64,000 nt of DNA from Anaeramoeba ignava (GCA_028826165.1 JAPDFW010000085.1:1-64000), one strand, 5' to 3'. Positions 22,126-33,598 are shown, counted from the stretch's first letter. The notes: generated by a model not told the origin, from the sequence alone. Made by a program: numbers and translations.

Positions 22126-24620
22126 TTAATTTGATGAAATTAAATCATTTAAAAATAAATCAATAATTGAATTTAGATTTAATTGGAAATAATCTTTAAT
22201 ATCTTCAAATTCTTCAATTATTTTCGAATTTAATTTATTTTCTTCAATTTCATCATGATAAAGAAAATAAATAAATTGATTAATTGTTTCAAATGATTTT
22301 CTTGAATAATCATGAACTTTATTTGATTTATCTTCAACATTTAATTGAAACATTCCTTTGAATAATTCACTTCTTAAAAATAATATTAATTTATGAACTT
22401 TGATTTCTTTTTCTTCACAAATTATTGTAAAATCTTTTTTTGAATCATTTTCTTCATATAATTTTGATAAATCTTTTATTATTCCTTTTCTTTTGGATTT
22501 TGATTTAATCCAATTTGAATTTAATCCAATTTCTTTAAAAAATTCTTCAATATTTTCATTTTGTTTAATTTCTTTTATTTTTAATTCTTCTTCTTTTTTT
22601 TTAATTGTTTTTTAAGTTTTTTTTTTGATGAATTCTTTTTTAATTTTTTAATTTTAATAATATAATTCTTTAAAATTTGTAATTTTTGAATAAAATTATC
22701 AAAATTAGGAAATCCAGTATAAATGAAATTAATTGCAATTTCAACAATTTCTTTTGGTTTTTGTAAACAATTATTAATAAATTTTTGTAAATTTGATTGA
22801 TTGTAATCAAATCTTAATAAAAGAATTTGTTTATGAGCTTTGAATTTAAATGAATCATTTGTTTCAATTTCAAAATCTGATAAATTATCATTTGAATTTA
22901 ATAAATTATTTAGATCTTGATTAATTGAATAAGTTTTGAGAAATAAATCAATAATTTCTTTTGTAATTTCATTTGTATCTGAATCAGGAATATCAGATTC
23001 ATTCATTATTAATAATTTGATTAATTTTTGATTTTTATTTTGGATTGCATAATTCAAAGGTAATCCATTAGAATCATTTCTGATATTTATATCTGCACCT
23101 TTTTCAATTAATAATTTCATTAAATCAACTGCTTTTTCATTATTATTTAAACAGATTATATGAGATGGAGTTTGATTATTTTTATATTTATCATTAACAT
23201 ATAATCCTTTCTTAATTAAATATTTAATAATTTCAAAATAATTTTTGATTTGATATTTAGAAATAAGTTCTAAAATTGAAACATTAAAGTTATTTTTAGC
23301 ATTAATGTCTGCACCATTCTTAATCAAATATTTGATTACTTTAATTGTTTCTTTATGTTTTTGATATTTCAAAGCAAAAGTTAATGGTGTTTCTTCATCA
23401 TTTTTGGCATTAATATCTGCACCTTTTGAAATTAAATATTTAATAATTTCGAATGCATATTTATTTTGATATTGACAAGTATAATGTAATGAAGTTTTAT
23501 TTGATTTATTTTTGGCATTTATATCTGCACCTTTTGAAATTAAATATTTAATAATTTCGAGTGTATTTTGTTTTTGATATTGGCAAACATAATGTAAAGC
23601 AGTTTGTTTATGTATACTAAAATCATTAACATCAGAACCTTTTTTAATCAAATATTTGATAATTTCAAGTGTATTTTCATTTTGATATTGACAAATAAAA
23701 TGTAAAGCAGTTTGATTATTATTGGCTTTAATATTGATATCTGCACCTTTTGAAATTAAATATTTGATAATTTCAAATGTATTTTCTTTATTTTGATATT
23801 TGCAAACATAATGCAAAGGAGTTTGTTTATTATTTGCTTTGGAATTTATATCTAAACCTTTGGAAAGTAAATATTTAATAATTTCGAATATATTTTTATT
23901 TTCTGTTTGAAATTGGCAAACAAGATGTAAAGGTGTTTGTTTCTTATTGGTTTTAATATTGATATCAGAACCTTTTTTAATTAAATATTTGATAATTTGA
24001 AGTGTATTTTGTTTTTGATTTCGGCAAGCAATATGTAAAGCTGTTTCTTTATTATCATATGCTTTGGAATTAATATCTACACCTTTTTTAATTAAATATT
24101 TGATAATTTCAAGTATATTTTGTTTTTGATACATGCAAACAAGATGTATAGCTGTTTCTTCATTTCTTTTAATATTGATATCTGCTCCTTTTGAAATTAA
24201 ATATTTGATAATTTCAAGTATATTTTGTTTTTGATACATGCAAACAAGATTTAAAGGTATTTCATCATCTTCATTTTTAGCATTTATATCTGCACCTTTT
24301 TTAATTAAATATTTAATAATTTCAAGTGTATTTTCTTTTTGATACATGCAAACAAGATGTAAAGGTGTTTCTTCATCATCATCATTTTTAGCATTTATAT
24401 CTGCACCTTTTGAAATTAAATATTTGATAATTTCAAGTGTATTTTCATTTTGAAATTGGCAAATAAGATGTAAAGGTGTTTCATATCTGTATGTTGAACA
24501 ATTTATATCTGCTCCTTTTGAAATTAAATATTTAATAGTTTCAAATGTATTTTTGTTTTCATGTTTATATTCATTCAGACAAGCTCTTATTAAAAGATTA
24601 TTTAATTCTTGATTTTCCAT
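22126..24620 (-). CDS. ANK-BTB-BTB protein, array gene #10, frameshift in linker poly-T
   Basis: The ATG at 24620 (MENQELNNLLIRAC) begins 679 codons with 15 ankyrin repeats and BTB1 (residues about 577-640), ending in a Lys run and a stop at 22581. At 22594-22602 there are nine T where #12 has ten bases (TTTTGTTTTT) at the same place. The loss shifts the frame inside the Lys/Glu linker. The other frame then runs on through the INEEFFKEIG-like segment (here ENIEEFFKEIG) and an intact BTB2 to 22126. First gene of the subfamily that extends to #16, although its 3' end (LFLNDLISSN) is still of the #7/#8 type, so it looks like a recombinant. Confidence 0.8.
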
Positions 24621-24697
24621 TTATTTTTTTTTTTATTTTTTTAAATTTTTTTTGAAAAGAAAAAAAATGAAAAATGAAAAATGAAAAAAAAAAATAT
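24621..24697 (-). promoter_or_regulatory. conserved upstream element of the #10-#16 subfamily
   Basis: On the coding strand, upstream of the ATG of #10, there are TTTTTCAT units in tandem, then CTTTTCAAAAAAAATTTAAA, then T/A runs up to the start codon. The same order, with two to three TTTCAT-type units, is seen upstream of #11 (27600-27670), #12 (31418-31493), #13 (33599-33665), #14 (35778-35850) and #15 (38014-38080), although the protein starts differ. A promoter or 5' leader is the likely role; there is no TATA box that stands out in such AT-rich DNA. Confidence 0.5.
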
Positions 24698-24740
24698 TTT
24701 CTTAATTTGAATTTTGAATTTTGAATTTTGAATTAAGAAA
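24698..24740 (-). terminator. stem-loop directly after the stop codon of #11
   Basis: Arms TTTCTTAATT (24698-24707) and AATTAAGAAA (24731-24740) form a perfect 10-bp stem around a loop made of TGAATTT units. The right arm touches the TAA stop at 24741. Beyond the stem, on the coding strand, lies a poly-T run. A role in 3'-end formation is inferred from its place. Confidence 0.55.
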
Positions 24741-27599
24741 TTATTTTCTTTTCTTTATATTTTTAAATTTGTTTGATGAAATTAAATCATTTAAAAATAA
24801 ATCAATAATTGAATTTTGATTTAATTGGAAATAATCTTTAATATCTTCAAATTCTTCAATTATTTTAGAATTAAATTTATTTTCTTCAATTTTATCATGA
24901 TAAAGAAAATAAATAAATTGTTGAATTGTTTCAAATGATTTTCTTGAATAATCATGAACTTGATTTGATTTATCTTCAACATTTAATTGAAACATTCCTT
25001 TGAATAATTCACTTCTTAAAAATAATATTAATTTATGAACTTTAATTTCTTTTTCTTCACAAATTATTGTAAAATCTTTTTGAATCATTTTCTTTATATA
25101 ATTTTGATAAATCTTTTTATTATTCCTTTTCTTTTTGGATTTTGATTTAATCCAATTTAAATCAAATCCAATTTCTTTAAAAAATTCTTCATTAATTTCA
25201 TTTTGTTTTGTTTCTTTTATTTTTAATTCTTCTTCTTCTTTTTTTAATTCTTTTTTAAGTTTTTTTTTTGAAAAATTCTTTTTTAATTTTTTAATTTTAA
25301 TAAGATAATTCTTTAAAATTTGTAATTTTTGAATTAAATTATCAAAATTAGGAAATCCAGTATAAATGAAATTAATTGCAATTTCAACAATTTCTTTTGG
25401 TTTTTGTAAACAATTATTAATAAATTTTTGTAAATTTGATTGATTATAATCAAATCTTAATAAAAGAATTTGTTTATGAACTTTGAATTTAAATAAATCA
25501 TTTGTTTTAATTTCAAAATCTGATAAATTATCATTTGAATTTAATAAATTATTTAAATCTTGATTAATTGAATAAGTTTTGAGAAATAAATCAATAATTT
25601 CTTTTGTAATTTCATTTGTATCTGAATCAGGAATATCAGATTCATTCATTATTAATAATTTGATTAATTCTTGATTTTTATTTTGGATTGCATAATTCAA
25701 AGGTAATCCATTAAAATTATTTTTGATATTTATATCTGCACCTTTTTCAATCAATAATTTCATTAAATCAACTTCTTTTTTATTATTAATTAAACAGATT
25801 ATATGAGATGGAGTTTGATTATGTTTATATTTATCATTAACATCTAATCCTTTCTTAATTAAATATTTAATAATTTCAAAAGAATTTTTGATTTGATATT
25901 TAGAAATAAGTTCTAAAATTGAAACATTAAAACGATTTTTAGCATTAATATCTGCACCATTCTTAATCAAATATTTGATTACTTTGATTGTTTCTTTATG
26001 TTTTTGATATTTTAAAGCAAAAGTTAATGGTGTTTCTTCATCATTATTTTTGGCATTTATATCTGCACCTTTTGAAATTAAATATTTGATAATTTCGAAT
26101 GTATATTTATTTTGATATTGACAAACATTATGTAAAGGTGTTTTTTTTGAATTATTTTTGGCATTTATATCTGCACCTTTTGAAAACAAATATTTAATGA
26201 TTTCAAATACACGTTCTTTTTTTTGATATTTACAAACAAAATGTAAAGGTGTTTGATTATATTTACTCAAATCATTAACATCTACACCTTTTTCAATTAA
26301 ATATTTAATAATTTCAAGTGTATTTTCATTTTGATTTTGGCAAACATGATGTAATGGTGTTTGTCCACTATTATTTTTGGAATTTATATCAGCACCTTTT
26401 TCAATTAAATATTTAATAATTTCAAGTGTATTTTCATTTTTATATTGGCAAATAATATGTAAAGGTGTTTGTCCACTATTGGTTTTGGCATTTATATCTG
26501 CACCTTTTTTAATTAAATATTTGATAATTTCAAATATATTTTCATTTTCTTTTTGAAATTCACAAGCATAATGTAAAGGTATTTCTTTAGTATTGGTTTT
26601 GGCATTTATATCTGCTCCTTTTTCAATCAAATATTTGATAATTTCAAATGTATTTTGTTTTTGATATTGACAAACAAGATGTAAAGGTGTTTCTTTATTA
26701 TTGGTTTTGTAGTTAATATCTGCACCTTTTTCAATTAAACATTTGATAATTTCAAATATATTTTCTTTTTGATTTGTATATTGACAAACAATATGTAAAG
26801 GAGCTTCATCTTTATTATTTTTAGCATTTATATCAGCACCTTTTTCAACCAAATATTTAATGATTTCAGTTTTATTTTCTGTTTTATATTGACAAAGAAT
26901 ATGTAAAGGTCCTTCATTTACGTAATTTTTGATATCTGCACCTTTTTCAACTAAATATTTGATAATTTCAAATGTATTTTTTTTTTGAAATAGACAAACA
27001 TTATGTAATGGTGTTTCACTATCATTATTTTGAGCATTAATATCTGCACCTTTTTCAATTAAATATTTGATAATCTCAAATGTATCTTTTTTTTGAATTT
27101 GGCAAGAATAATGTAATGGTGTTTGATTATTTTTATTTTTGAGATTAACATTTGCACCTTTTTCAATTAAATATTTTATAATTTCAAGTTCATTTTCTTT
27201 TTGAAATTGACAAACAAGATGTAAAGGTGTTTCTTTAGTATAATTGGCTTCAGCATTAATATCAGCACCTTTTTCAATTAAATATTTGATAATTTCAAGT
27301 GTATTTTGTTTTTGAAATTTGCAAACAAGATGTAAAGGTGTTTCTTCATCATCTTCATTTTTAGCATTTATATCTGCACCTTTTGAAATTAAATATTTAA
27401 TAATTTCAAGTGTATTTTCTTTTTGATATTGACAAACAAGATGTAAAGGTGTTTCATATCTGTATGTTGAACAATTTATATCTGCTCCTTTTGAAATTAA
27501 ATATTTAATAGTTTCAAATGTATTTTTGTTTCCATGAAGATGTTTATTTCGACAAGTTGCCATTAAACGACTATTATAAGTGCCTTTTTTGCTTCTCAT
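24741..27599 (-). CDS. ANK-BTB-BTB protein, array gene #11, with a scrambled block in front of BTB2
   Basis: 952 residues, no stop. It has 18 ankyrin repeats, BTB1 (about 693-750) and BTB2 (about 843-940), with a tail ending KFKNIKKRK. It starts MRSKKGTYNSRLM instead of MENQELNN. Between 25075 and 25140 three poly-T runs differ in length from the family (5 against 7, 5 against 4, 5 against 4), a net change of zero. Frame is therefore kept, but about 19 residues that should read KRKGIIKDLSKLYKEND become a basic KKKRNNKKIYQNYIKKM segment. One repeat (26890-26960, NYVNEGPLHILC) is shortened and shared with #12. Confidence 0.85.
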   Translation of the reverse strand: MRSKKGTYNSRLMATCRNKHLHGNKNTFETIKYLISKGADINCSTYRYETPLHLVCQYQKENTLEIIKYLISKGADINAKNEDDEETPLHLVCKFQKQNTLEIIKYLIEKGADINAEANYTKETPLHLVCQFQKENELEIIKYLIEKGANVNLKNKNNQTPLHYSCQIQKKDTFEIIKYLIEKGADINAQNNDSETPLHNVCLFQKKNTFEIIKYLVEKGADIKNYVNEGPLHILCQYKTENKTEIIKYLVEKGADINAKNNKDEAPLHIVCQYTNQKENIFEIIKCLIEKGADINYKTNNKETPLHLVCQYQKQNTFEIIKYLIEKGADINAKTNTKEIPLHYACEFQKENENIFEIIKYLIKKGADINAKTNSGQTPLHIICQYKNENTLEIIKYLIEKGADINSKNNSGQTPLHHVCQNQNENTLEIIKYLIEKGVDVNDLSKYNQTPLHFVCKYQKKERVFEIIKYLFSKGADINAKNNSKKTPLHNVCQYQNKYTFEIIKYLISKGADINAKNNDEETPLTFALKYQKHKETIKVIKYLIKNGADINAKNRFNVSILELISKYQIKNSFEIIKYLIKKGLDVNDKYKHNQTPSHIICLINNKKEVDLMKLLIEKGADINIKNNFNGLPLNYAIQNKNQELIKLLIMNESDIPDSDTNEITKEIIDLFLKTYSINQDLNNLLNSNDNLSDFEIKTNDLFKFKVHKQILLLRFDYNQSNLQKFINNCLQKPKEIVEIAINFIYTGFPNFDNLIQKLQILKNYLIKIKKLKKNFSKKKLKKELKKEEEELKIKETKQNEINEEFFKEIGFDLNWIKSKSKKKRNNKKIYQNYIKKMIQKDFTIICEEKEIKVHKLILFLRSELFKGMFQLNVEDKSNQVHDYSRKSFETIQQFIYFLYHDKIEENKFNSKIIEEFEDIKDYFQLNQNSIIDLFLNDLISSNKFKNIKKRK

Positions 27600-27706
27600 T
27601 TTTTATTTTTTTAAATTTTTTTTGAAAAGAAAAAAAAAAATGAAAATGAAAAAAAATGAAAAAAAAAATATTTTCTTTTTTTGAATTTGAATTTTGAATT
27701 AAGAAA

Positions 27707-30700
27707 TTATTTTCTTTTCTTTGTATTTTTAAATTTGTTTGATGAAATTAAATCATTTAAAAATAAATCAATAATTGAATTTTGATTTAATTGGAAATAA
27801 TCTTTAATATCTTCAAATTCTTCAATTATTTTCGAATTAAATTTATTTTCTTCAATTTTATCATGATAAAGAAAATAAATAAATTGATTAATTGTTTCAA
27901 ATGATTTTCTTGAATAATCATGAACTTGATTTGATTTATCTTCAATATTTAATTGAAACATTCCTTGAAATAATTCACTTCTTAAAAATAATATTAATTT
28001 ATGAACTTTAATTTCTTTTTCTTCACAAATTATTGTAAAATCTTTTTTTGAATTATTTTCTTTATATAATTTTGATAAATCTTTTATTATTCCTTTTCTT
28101 TTGGATTTTGATTTAATCCAATTTGAATTTAATCCAATTTCTTTAAAAAATTCTTCATTAATTTCATTTTGTTTTGTTTCTTTTATTTTTAATTCTTCTT
28201 CTTTTGTTTTTAATTGTTTTTTAAGTTTTTTTTTTGATGAATTCTTTTTTAATTTTTTAATTTTAATAAGATAATTCTTTAAATTTTGGAATTTTTGAAT
28301 AAAATTATCAAAATTAGGAAATCCAGTATAAATGAAATTAATTGCAATTTCAACAATTTCTTTTGGTTTTTGTAAACAATTATTAATAAATTTTTGTAAA
28401 TTTGATTGATTATAATCAAATCTTAATAAAAGAATTTGTTTATGAACTTTGAATTTAAATGAATCATTTGTTTTAATTTCAAAATCTGATAAATTATCAT
28501 TTGAATTTAATAAATTATTTAAATCTTGATTAATTGAATAAGTTTTGAGAAATAAATCAATAATTTCTTTTGTAATTTCATATGTATCTGAATCAGGAAT
28601 ATCAGATTCATTCATTATTAATAATTTGATTAATTCTTGATTTTTATTTTGGATTGCATAATTCAAAGGTAATTTATTAGAAATGTTTTTAGTATTTATA
28701 TCTGCACCTTTTTCAATCAATAATTTCATTAAATCAACTGCTTTTTCATTATTATTTAAACAGATTATATGAGATGGAGTTCGATTATTTTTATATTTAG
28801 CATTAACATCTAATCCTTTCTTAATTAAATATTTAATAATTTCAAAATAATTTTTGATTTGATATTTAGAAATAAGTTCTAAAATTGAAACATTAAAGTT
28901 ATTTTTAGCATTAACATCAGCACCATTCTTAATCAAATATTTGATTACTTTGATTGTTTCTTTATGTTTTTGATATTTCAAAGCAAAAGTTAATGGTGTT
29001 TCTTCATCATTATTTTTGGCATTTATATCTGCACCTTTTGAAATTAAATATTTGATAATTTCGAATGCATATTTATTTTGATATTGACAAGTATAATGTA
29101 AAGTTGTTTTATTTGATTTGTTTTTGGCATTTATATCTGCACCTTTTGAAATTAAATATTTGATAATTTCAAATGTATTTTGTTTTTGATATTGACAAAC
29201 ATAATGTAAAGCAGTTTGATTATATTTACTTAAATCATTAACATCAGAACCTTTTGAAATTAAATATTTGATAATTTGGAGTGTATTTTCATTTTGATAT
29301 TGACAAATAAAATGTAAAGCAGTTTGATTGTTATTGGCTTTAATATTGATATTTGCACCTTTTGAAATCAAATATTTGATAATTTCAAATTTATTTTCTT
29401 TATTTTGATATTTGCAAACATAATGTAAAGGAGTTTGTTTATTGTTTGCTTTGGCATTGATATCTAAACCTTTGGAAAGTAAATATTTGATAATTTCGAG
29501 TATATTTTCATTTTTTGTTTGATATTGGCAAACAATATGTAAAGGTGTTTGTTTCTTATTGGTTTTAATATTTATATCTGAACCTTTTTTAATTAAATAT
29601 TTGATAATTTCAAGTATATTTTGTTTTTGATTTCGGCAAACAATATGTAAAGCTGTTTCTTTATTAGTATATGCTTTGGAATTAACATCTACACCTTTTT
29701 TAATTAAATATTTGATAATTTCAAGTATATTTTCTTTTTGATACATGCAAACAAGATGTATAGCTGTTTCTTCACTTGTTTTGGAATTTATATTTGCTCC
29801 TTTTGAAATTAAATATTTGATAATTTCAAATGTATTTTGTTTTTGATATTGACAAACATAAAGTAAAGGAGTTTGATTATATTTACTTAAATCATTAACA
29901 TCAGAACCTTTTGAAATTAAATATTTGATAATTTGGAGTGTATTTTCATTTTGATATTGACAAATAAAATGTAAAGCAGTTTGATTGTTATTGGCTTTAA
30001 TATTGATATTTGCACCTTTTGAAATTAAATATTTGATAATTTCAAATGTATTTTCATTTTTATATTGGCAAATAATATGTAAAGGTGTTTGTCCATTATT
30101 GGCTTTGGCATTTATATCAGCACCTTTGAAAAGTAAATATTTGATAATTTCAAGTATATTTTGTTTTTGATATCCACAAGCATAATGTAAAGGTGTTTCT
30201 TTATTATTGGCTTTAATATTGATATCTGCTCCTTTTTCAATTAAACATTTGATAATTTCAAATATATTTTCTTTTTGATTTGTATATTGACAAACAATAT
30301 GTAAAGGAGCTTCATCTTTATTATTTTTAGCATTTATATCAGCACCTTTTTCAACCAAATATTTAATGATTTCAGTTTTATTTTCTGTTTTATATTGACA
30401 AAGAATATGTAAAGGTCCTTCATTTACGTAATTTTTGATATCTGCACCTTTTTCAATTAAATATTTGATAATTTCAAGTGTATTTTGCTTTTGATCACGA
30501 CAAACATTATGTAAAGGAGTTTGATTATATTTATTTTGGGCATTTATATCTGCACCTTTTTCAATTAAATATTTGATAATCTCAAATGTATCTTTTTTTT
30601 GAATTTGGCAAGCATAATGTAATGGTGTTTGTCCACTATTATTTTTGGAATTTATATCAGAACCTTTTTCAATTAAATATTTGATAATTTCAAGTGTATT

Positions 30701-31417
30701 TTCTTTTTGATATTGACAAACAAGATGTAAAGGTATTTCTTTAGTATAATTGGCTTCAGCATTAATATCAGCACCTTTTTCAATTAAATATTTGATAATT
30801 TCAAGTGTATTTTCTTTTTGAAATTTGCAAATAATATGTAAAGATGTTTCTTGATTATTTTTGGAATTTATATTTGCACCTTTTTCAATTAAATATTTGA
30901 TAATTTCAAATGTATTTTGTTCATTTTGATTTTGGCAAATAATATGTAAAGGTGTTTCTTCTTGATTATTTTTGGCATTAATATCAGCACCTTTTTCAAT
31001 TAAATACTTAATAATTTCAAGTGTATTTTCTTTTTGAAATTTGCAAACAAGATGTAAAGGTGTTTCTTTATTATTTTTAGCATTTATATCTGCACCTTTT
31101 TCAATTAAATATTTGATAATTTCAAGTGTATTTTGTTTTTGATATCCACAAGCATAATGTAAAGGTGTTTCTTTATTATTGGTTTTGTAGTTAATATCTG
31201 CACCTTTTGAAATTAAGTATTTGATAATTTCAAGTGTATTTTTTTTTTGATATTGACAAACAAGATGTAATGGTGTTTTTTCATCATTATTTTTGGTATT
31301 TATATCTGCTCCTTTTGAAATTAAATATTTAATAGTTTCAAATGAGCTTTGTTTTTTATATTTATATTCATTTTTACAAGCTCTTATTAAAAGATTATTT
31401 AATTCTTGATTTTCCAT
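27707..31417 (-). CDS. ANK-BTB-BTB protein, array gene #12, largest intact member
   Basis: 1236 residues in one exon with about 26 ankyrin repeats (residues 1-920), BTB1 (about 975-1035) and BTB2 (about 1130-1225). It starts MENQELNNLLIRAC and ends NKFKNTKKRK. A block of about 220 bp occurs twice inside it (29171-29393 and 29828-30050), coding SKGSDVNDLSKYNQT and its flanks, so the gene has grown by copying internal repeats. Its fourth- to first-from-last repeats (EETPLTFALKYQ, NVSILELISKYQ, RTPSHIICLNN, LPLNYAIQNKN) match those of #10, #11, #14 (last only) and #15, showing a fixed C-terminal ankyrin cap with variable middle repeats. The basic tail might act as a nuclear signal; this is a guess. 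Confidence 0.92.
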   Translation of the reverse strand: MENQELNNLLIRACKNEYKYKKQSSFETIKYLISKGADINTKNNDEKTPLHLVCQYQKKNTLEIIKYLISKGADINYKTNNKETPLHYACGYQKQNTLEIIKYLIEKGADINAKNNKETPLHLVCKFQKENTLEIIKYLIEKGADINAKNNQEETPLHIICQNQNEQNTFEIIKYLIEKGANINSKNNQETSLHIICKFQKENTLEIIKYLIEKGADINAEANYTKEIPLHLVCQYQKENTLEIIKYLIEKGSDINSKNNSGQTPLHYACQIQKKDTFEIIKYLIEKGADINAQNKYNQTPLHNVCRDQKQNTLEIIKYLIEKGADIKNYVNEGPLHILCQYKTENKTEIIKYLVEKGADINAKNNKDEAPLHIVCQYTNQKENIFEIIKCLIEKGADINIKANNKETPLHYACGYQKQNILEIIKYLLFKGADINAKANNGQTPLHIICQYKNENTFEIIKYLISKGANINIKANNNQTALHFICQYQNENTLQIIKYLISKGSDVNDLSKYNQTPLLYVCQYQKQNTFEIIKYLISKGANINSKTSEETAIHLVCMYQKENILEIIKYLIKKGVDVNSKAYTNKETALHIVCRNQKQNILEIIKYLIKKGSDINIKTNKKQTPLHIVCQYQTKNENILEIIKYLLSKGLDINAKANNKQTPLHYVCKYQNKENKFEIIKYLISKGANINIKANNNQTALHFICQYQNENTLQIIKYLISKGSDVNDLSKYNQTALHYVCQYQKQNTFEIIKYLISKGADINAKNKSNKTTLHYTCQYQNKYAFEIIKYLISKGADINAKNNDEETPLTFALKYQKHKETIKVIKYLIKNGADVNAKNNFNVSILELISKYQIKNYFEIIKYLIKKGLDVNAKYKNNRTPSHIICLNNNEKAVDLMKLLIEKGADINTKNISNKLPLNYAIQNKNQELIKLLIMNESDIPDSDTYEITKEIIDLFLKTYSINQDLNNLLNSNDNLSDFEIKTNDSFKFKVHKQILLLRFDYNQSNLQKFINNCLQKPKEIVEIAINFIYTGFPNFDNFIQKFQNLKNYLIKIKKLKKNSSKKKLKKQLKTKEEELKIKETKQNEINEEFFKEIGLNSNWIKSKSKRKGIIKDLSKLYKENNSKKDFTIICEEKEIKVHKLILFLRSELFQGMFQLNIEDKSNQVHDYSRKSFETINQFIYFLYHDKIEENKFNSKIIEEFEDIKDYFQLNQNSIIDLFLNDLISSNKFKNTKKRK

Positions 31418-31493
31418 TTTTTATTTTTTTATTTTTTTAAATTTTTTTGAAAAGAAAAAAAATGAAAATGAAAAAAAATGAAAAAAAAAATAT

Positions 31494-31534
31494 TTTCTTA
31501 ATTTGAATTAAGAATTTGAATTTGAATTAAGAAA
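31494..31534 (-). terminator. stem-loop after the stop of #13
   Basis: The same 10-bp arms occur at 31494-31503 and 31525-31534, with an extra internal GAATTAAGAA at 31505-31514 that could pair alternatively. It is kept although the gene body is decaying. Confidence 0.5.
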
Positions 31535-33598
31535 TTATTTTCTTTTCTTTGTATTTTTAAATTTGTTTGATGAAATTAAATCATTTAAAATTAAATCAAT
31601 TATTGAATTTAGATTTAATTGGAAATAATCTTTAATATCTTCAAATTCTTCAATAATTTTAGAATTAAATTTATTTTCTTCAATTTTATCATGATAAAGA
31701 AAATAAATAAATTGTTGAATTGTTTCAAATGATTTTCTTGAATAATCATGAACTTGATTTGATTTATCTTGAATATTTAATTGAAACATTCCTTTGAATA
31801 ATTCACTTCTTAAAAATAATATTAATTTATGAACTTTAATTTCTTTTTCTTCTGAACAAATTATTGTAAAATCTTTTTTTGAATCATTTTCTTTATATAA
31901 TTTTGATAAATCTTTTATTATTCCTTTTCTTTTGGATTTGGATTTAATCCAATTTGAATCAAATCCAATTTCTTTAAAAAATTCTTCAATAATTTCATTT
32001 CGTTTTGTTTCTTTTGTTTTTAATTCTTCTTCTTCTTCTTCTTTTCTTAATTCTTTTTTAAGTTTTTCTTTTTCTTGATAAAATCTTTGATGTGATGAAT
32101 TCTTTTTTAATTCATCAATTTTAATAAGATAATTCTTTAAAATTTGTAATCTTTGAATAAAATTATCAAAATTAGGAAATCCAGTATAAATGAAATTAAT
32201 TGCAATTTCAACAATTTCTTTTGGTTTTTGTAAACAATTATTAATAAATTTTTGTAAATTTGTTTGATTATAATCAAATCTTAATAAAAGAATTTGTTTA
32301 TGAACTTTGAATTTAAATAAATCATTTGTTTTAATTTCAAAATCTGATAAATTATCATTTGAATTTAATAAATTATTTAAATCTTGATTAATTGAATAAA
32401 TTTTAAGAAATAAATCAATAATTTCTTTTGTAATTTCATATGTATCTGAATCAGGAATATTAGATTCATTCATTATTAATAATTTGATTAATTCTTGATT
32501 TTTATTTTGGATTGCATAATTTAAAGGTAATCCATTAGAATCATTTCTGATATTTATATCTGCACCATTTTCAATCAATAAATTTGCTATTTTAAGAATA
32601 TCTTCTTTATTTAGAAATCGACAAACAAAAATTAATGGCGTTACATTATTTTACATTATTTTTGTTTCTTGCATTGACATCTGCGCCTTTTTCAATTAAA
32701 TATCCGATAATTTCAATTATTTTTTTGTGGTTTTGATATTCACAAACAAGATGTAAAGGAGTTTCTTGAAAATCAGTTTTGGCATTAACATCTGCTCCGT
32801 TTTTAACCAACAATTTTTTTAATCAAATCAAATCGTTTCTTTTTTATTGATTTTGAAAATAAGCACCTTTTTCAAAAAATAATATAATTTGAAGTGTATT
32901 TTGTTTTTGATATTGGCTTCTTTATTTGACATTGATATCTACACCTTTCTTAATTAAATATTTGATAATTTCAAATGCTATTTGTTTTTGATATTTGCAA
33001 ACATAATGCAAAGGTGTTTCTTTATCATAATTTTGTGTATTGATATTTCCTCCTTTTTTCATTAAATATTTGATTACTTCAACACCTTTTTTCTGTTTTT
33101 GATGTTGACAAGCTAAACTTAAAGGAGTTTCATTAAAACTATTTGTGACGTTGATTTCTAATCCTTTTTCGATTAAATATTTTATAATTTCAAGTGCTTT
33201 TTCATTTTTTTGAAATTGACAAACATAATGTAGCAGTGTTTGATTTCCTTTAGTTTTGGCATTGATATCTGCACCTTTTTCAATTAAATATTTGATAGTT
33301 TCAAGTGTATTTTTGTTTTGATATTCACAAACAAAATGTAAAGGTGTTTGTCCAAATTCATTTTTGACATTTATATCTGAACCTTTTTCAATTAAATATT
33401 TGATAATTTGAATTGTATTTTTATTTTGATATTGGCAAACAAAATGTAAAGGTGTTTCATATCTGTAGTTTTATATTTTATATCTGCTCCTTTTTTAATT
33501 AAATATTTAATAGTTTCAAATGTATTTTTGTTTCCATGTTTATATTCATTTCGACAAGCCTCCATTAAAAAACTCCGAAAATTCTTTTTCCTTCTCAT
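31535..33598 (-). pseudogene. ANK-BTB-BTB array gene #13, decayed N-terminal half
   Basis: The 3' part is open: from about 32655 down to 31535 it encodes two ankyrin repeats, BTB1 (about 32170-32340), a Lys/Glu linker and an intact BTB2 with the family tail. Upstream the ankyrin repeats are still recognisable in pieces but jump between frames. A 10-bp tandem duplication (TTACATTATT twice, 32641-32660) breaks the frame. The segment 32810-32935 has lost the repeat pattern. Only the first 60 codons from the ATG at 33598 (MRRKKNFRSFLMEAC) agree with the family. A short BTB-only product from an internal start cannot be excluded. Confidence 0.8.
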
